Shown here: piece by piece, positions 62,156 through 64,000 of the stretch
Layout: every line of letters begins with the position of its first letter
Numbering within the stretch: position 1 is the stretch's first letter
Assembly (NCBI RefSeq): GCF_900168205.1
Contig: NZ_FUZE01000003.1
Coordinates: 248,001-312,000, forward strand
Length of the DNA: 64,000 nucleotides
Direction of reading: 5' to 3'
From: Chryseobacterium balustinum
GTDB taxonomy: Bacteria; Bacteroidota; Bacteroidia; Flavobacteriales; Weeksellaceae
Made by a program: the position numbers and the translations under genes
Notes under the pieces: generated by a model
Database searches by the model: none
What the model was told of the DNA's origin: nothing
Seen by the model: only the letters and a program-made list of their open reading frames with translations

Positions 62156-63481
62156 TTAATCTTGATAGGGAATTGGGTCTTCTAATGTGAAAGAAAATTT
62201 AAGCTCCAGACCTTTTCTGTCTATAGTCATATTGATTGTTTTTCCTTCTTCAGATTTCATGATATCCATTATTTTATTTAGCGTCATATCTGAAGTTTTC
62301 TTTCCGTTGATAATGAGCAACTGATCATCTTTTTTCAGGCCCGCTTTACCGGCAGGAGAGTCTTTTCTTACCCCGGCAATTGAAAAGAGAGGTTTTAAAA
62401 CAAATTTATATTGAATATTACTGTTGTACGTTTGAATATCTCCTGATGTCGATTTTTCGGTCAATGTTTTAAAAGTCAAATAATCTTTATCCCATTGAAG
62501 GCCGTCTTGTTTAAAATCGAGCCCACTCATGTTAAAATGAAAAGGATTATCGTAATTTCTATTTTTTCTAAGATATAATTTCCCGTTTGGATAATCAAAA
62601 GCTACCGTAAATCTACGCATGATCTCGCCTCCAATAGAACCCTTTCTGTCTTTTGCTAAATTAATATGCTGAATAGAAAACTCGTCAGGCATTGCAGTTA
62701 AAGGTTTTTCAAACTTAAATTTCCCAAGATTAAGCTGATGAATTCTACTTCTTTTGCCATAAATATCTCCATTGAAACCTCTTCCTAAATAATCTTCAAT
62801 ATTGGGTCTGTTGTAGACAAAATCTTTAATTAAAACAGGAAACAACCAGATTGGGTCGCTATTACCAATATCAATAAGCAGTTTTGACGGTTTTTTTTCG
62901 TTGGTCATTTCTACATCAGCCATGATGTAAGGCTTGCTTTTTTCAACAGAAATCGTAAACGCATCAAACTTTTTTATTTTCTTTTCAAAAAGTGCACGGT
63001 CTTTAAAAACGGTAATTTTTTTTGAAGTGTAATCTATAATAATAGGGTAGTCTTTAAAAAAATGATAGCCTATAAACCCATTGACAGGAATTCCGATGTG
63101 TGAAGAAATATTGAATTCTTCATCCTGAATAATGTAAACCATCAGAGAATCGTTAACGAAGTTTTTACCGATTTTTCCGGTATTAAGATCAGATTTAAAT
63201 CCTTCAATACTTCTATTGCCACCAAGCCCGGAAAATCTCATTTTTTCCATCGCACTTAGCTTTATTTCTTTGTCTTCAAGGCTGAAAATAGTGTTTTCCG
63301 TTACTCCGCTATCAAGCATAAAAGTGAGTTCTGCACCATTGATGTTAATAGGAATGAAGATTAAATTATTAATCAGCTTAAACGGAATTACTACTTTATT
63401 TACATTTTTAATCTCAAACTTATTTTGGGCATTCATAAAAATGCTTAAAAATAGAATTGATATTAAAAACCTAAATTTCAT
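62156..63481 (-). CDS. Exported retropepsin-like aspartyl protease with PDZ domain
   Basis: 441 residues. Signal peptide (MKFRFLISILFLSIFMNA). Two aspartyl motifs, FMLDSGVTENTIF (about residue 57) and LLIDIGNSDPIWLF (about 200), suggest a double-domain pepsin-like arrangement; the second is D-I-G rather than D-S/T-G. A PDZ domain occupies about 355-430 (VRKDSPAGKAGLKKDDQLLIINGKK). Family members are known in Bacteroidota as periplasmic or secreted proteases. The downstream small membrane protein is cotranscribed. Activity is not assured because of the second motif. Confidence 0.87.
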   Translation of the reverse strand: MKFRFLISILFLSIFMNAQNKFEIKNVNKVVIPFKLINNLIFIPININGAELTFMLDSGVTENTIFSLEDKEIKLSAMEKMRFSGLGGNRSIEGFKSDLNTGKIGKNFVNDSLMVYIIQDEEFNISSHIGIPVNGFIGYHFFKDYPIIIDYTSKKITVFKDRALFEKKIKKFDAFTISVEKSKPYIMADVEMTNEKKPSKLLIDIGNSDPIWLFPVLIKDFVYNRPNIEDYLGRGFNGDIYGKRSRIHQLNLGKFKFEKPLTAMPDEFSIQHINLAKDRKGSIGGEIMRRFTVAFDYPNGKLYLRKNRNYDNPFHFNMSGLDFKQDGLQWDKDYLTFKTLTEKSTSGDIQTYNSNIQYKFVLKPLFSIAGVRKDSPAGKAGLKKDDQLLIINGKKTSDMTLNKIMDIMKSEEGKTINMTIDRKGLELKFSFTLEDPIPYQD

Positions 63482-63577
63482 TTATTGAAATTAGTGAATT
63501 ATATCATATGTTACAAAAAAAACATTCATGAAGATGAATGTTTAGTATTTTAAAAATTGATAATGGTTTTTAATGTA

Positions 63578-64000
63578 TTATTTTGAGAAAAATTCCATCA
63601 GATCAATATAGTTTTTTTGATTGACACCATGGCCACTCATATATTCTCTGAATGTAAAATAGCAGCTCAGATCATACAAAAGATCTGCAGCTTTTCTTCC
63701 CCATTCCATAGGAATAATTGCATCGTCTGTACCATGAGAAACAAAGAAACGAAGATTTTCTAATTTCTTTTTATCTTTCACAATATCGGTAAGCAACTTT
63801 TCTTCAGGATAACTACTTAAGCAGGCAACATAGTTGAAAAGATCGGGGTATTTTAAAGCTAAACTGTAACACAAAATTCCACCTTGGCTGAATCCACAGA
63901 GATGCGTTTTATTTTTTGTAAGACCATATCTGTTGGTAATTGCCATGATGTTTTCTAAAACACTTTCAAGAACTTCTTTTGCTTGATCGATATCTATAAA
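63578..64000 (-). CDS. Phospholipase/carboxylesterase-type alpha/beta hydrolase (5' end outside window)
   Basis: 141 residues are visible and the frame is open to the window edge, so the N-terminal part is missing. The nucleophile elbow is LCGFSQGGILCYSLALKYP. The acid and base are likely Asp in SHGTDDAIIPMEWG and His in YMSGHGVNQKN. This matches the phospholipase/carboxylesterase (YpfH/AphA-like) family, which hydrolyses short-chain esters in the cytoplasm. The internal ATG after NI is not the real start. Confidence 0.88.
   Translation of the reverse strand, partial: FIDIDQAKEVLESVLENIMAITNRYGLTKNKTHLCGFSQGGILCYSLALKYPDLFNYVACLSSYPEEKLLTDIVKDKKKLENLRFFVSHGTDDAIIPMEWGRKAADLLYDLSCYFTFREYMSGHGVNQKNYIDLMEFFSK

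Overview
The window is AT-rich chromosomal DNA from a member of the Bacteroidota, most likely a flavobacterium of the Chryseobacterium/Weeksellaceae type. The reasons are: many -7 promoter elements of the form TAnnTTTG, the flavobacterial sigma-ABfr consensus, several paired with a TTG about 19-20 bp upstream; A-rich rather than Shine-Dalgarno leaders; several secreted proteins with type IX secretion system (T9SS) C-terminal sorting domains of both type A and type B; SprB repeats; and WbqC, DUF5683 and TonB proteins typical of the phylum. Identification to genus is inference.

Layout. 1-2911: a glycine betaine/proline ABC importer on the minus strand (ATPase, permease, lipoprotein; the last is cut by the window edge), behind a leader of about 340 nt. 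3408-6888: an unknown exported protein, DUF1304, a Crp-type regulator, DoxX, an AhpD-like protein and an exported PPC-domain protein. 6950-9957: four oxidative/electrophile-stress type genes (aldo/keto reductase, DJ-1/PfpI, YgiN-like, MdaB-like), interleaved with two copies of a palindromic interspersed repeat; a third copy lies near 13.9 kb. 10213-16561: phosphoesterase, LysR regulator, ABC-F ATPase with a structured leader, lipase, a ParD/RelE toxin-antitoxin pair with a perfect 23-bp operator-like palindrome, and a DUF4238 gene broken by a 14-bp tandem duplication. 16724-28250: housekeeping genes purA, tonB, parA, parB, DUF5683, dapB, lepB, WbqC, subtilisin-like protease, lipocalin and OmpA. 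28361-33976: a tight operon encoding what looks like a complete polyprenyl-phosphoryl-arabinose-type pathway (UbiA-type phosphoribosyltransferase, DprE1-like oxidase, DprE2-like reductase, HAD phosphatase), followed by a PrcB-like protein, cysteine desulfurase and thioredoxin.

34037-35202: three identical tRNA-Asp genes. The whole transcription unit (promoter, tRNA, terminator) is inverted-duplicated around a roughly 690-bp stretch holding a decayed transposase remnant. 35275-37919: bestrophin-family channel and a CPA1 antiporter with a homopolymer frameshift. 38213-46297: three large T9SS-exported surface proteins. 46573-49340: a membrane-anchored TPR/AraC regulator and a paralogue without the DNA-binding domain, then a decayed gene.

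50305-59125 is the most unusual block: three tandem tail-collar (MdpB-like) proteins without any other phage genes, a periplasmic-binding-fold protein that lacks a signal peptide, a formyltransferase with its catalytic residues, and a 1659-residue T9SS adhesin with 15 SprB-like repeats, all on one strand. I cannot assign it a known function. The window ends with an FG-GAP-like protein, an L,D-transpeptidase lipoprotein, a small membrane protein, an aspartyl protease/PDZ protein and a truncated esterase.
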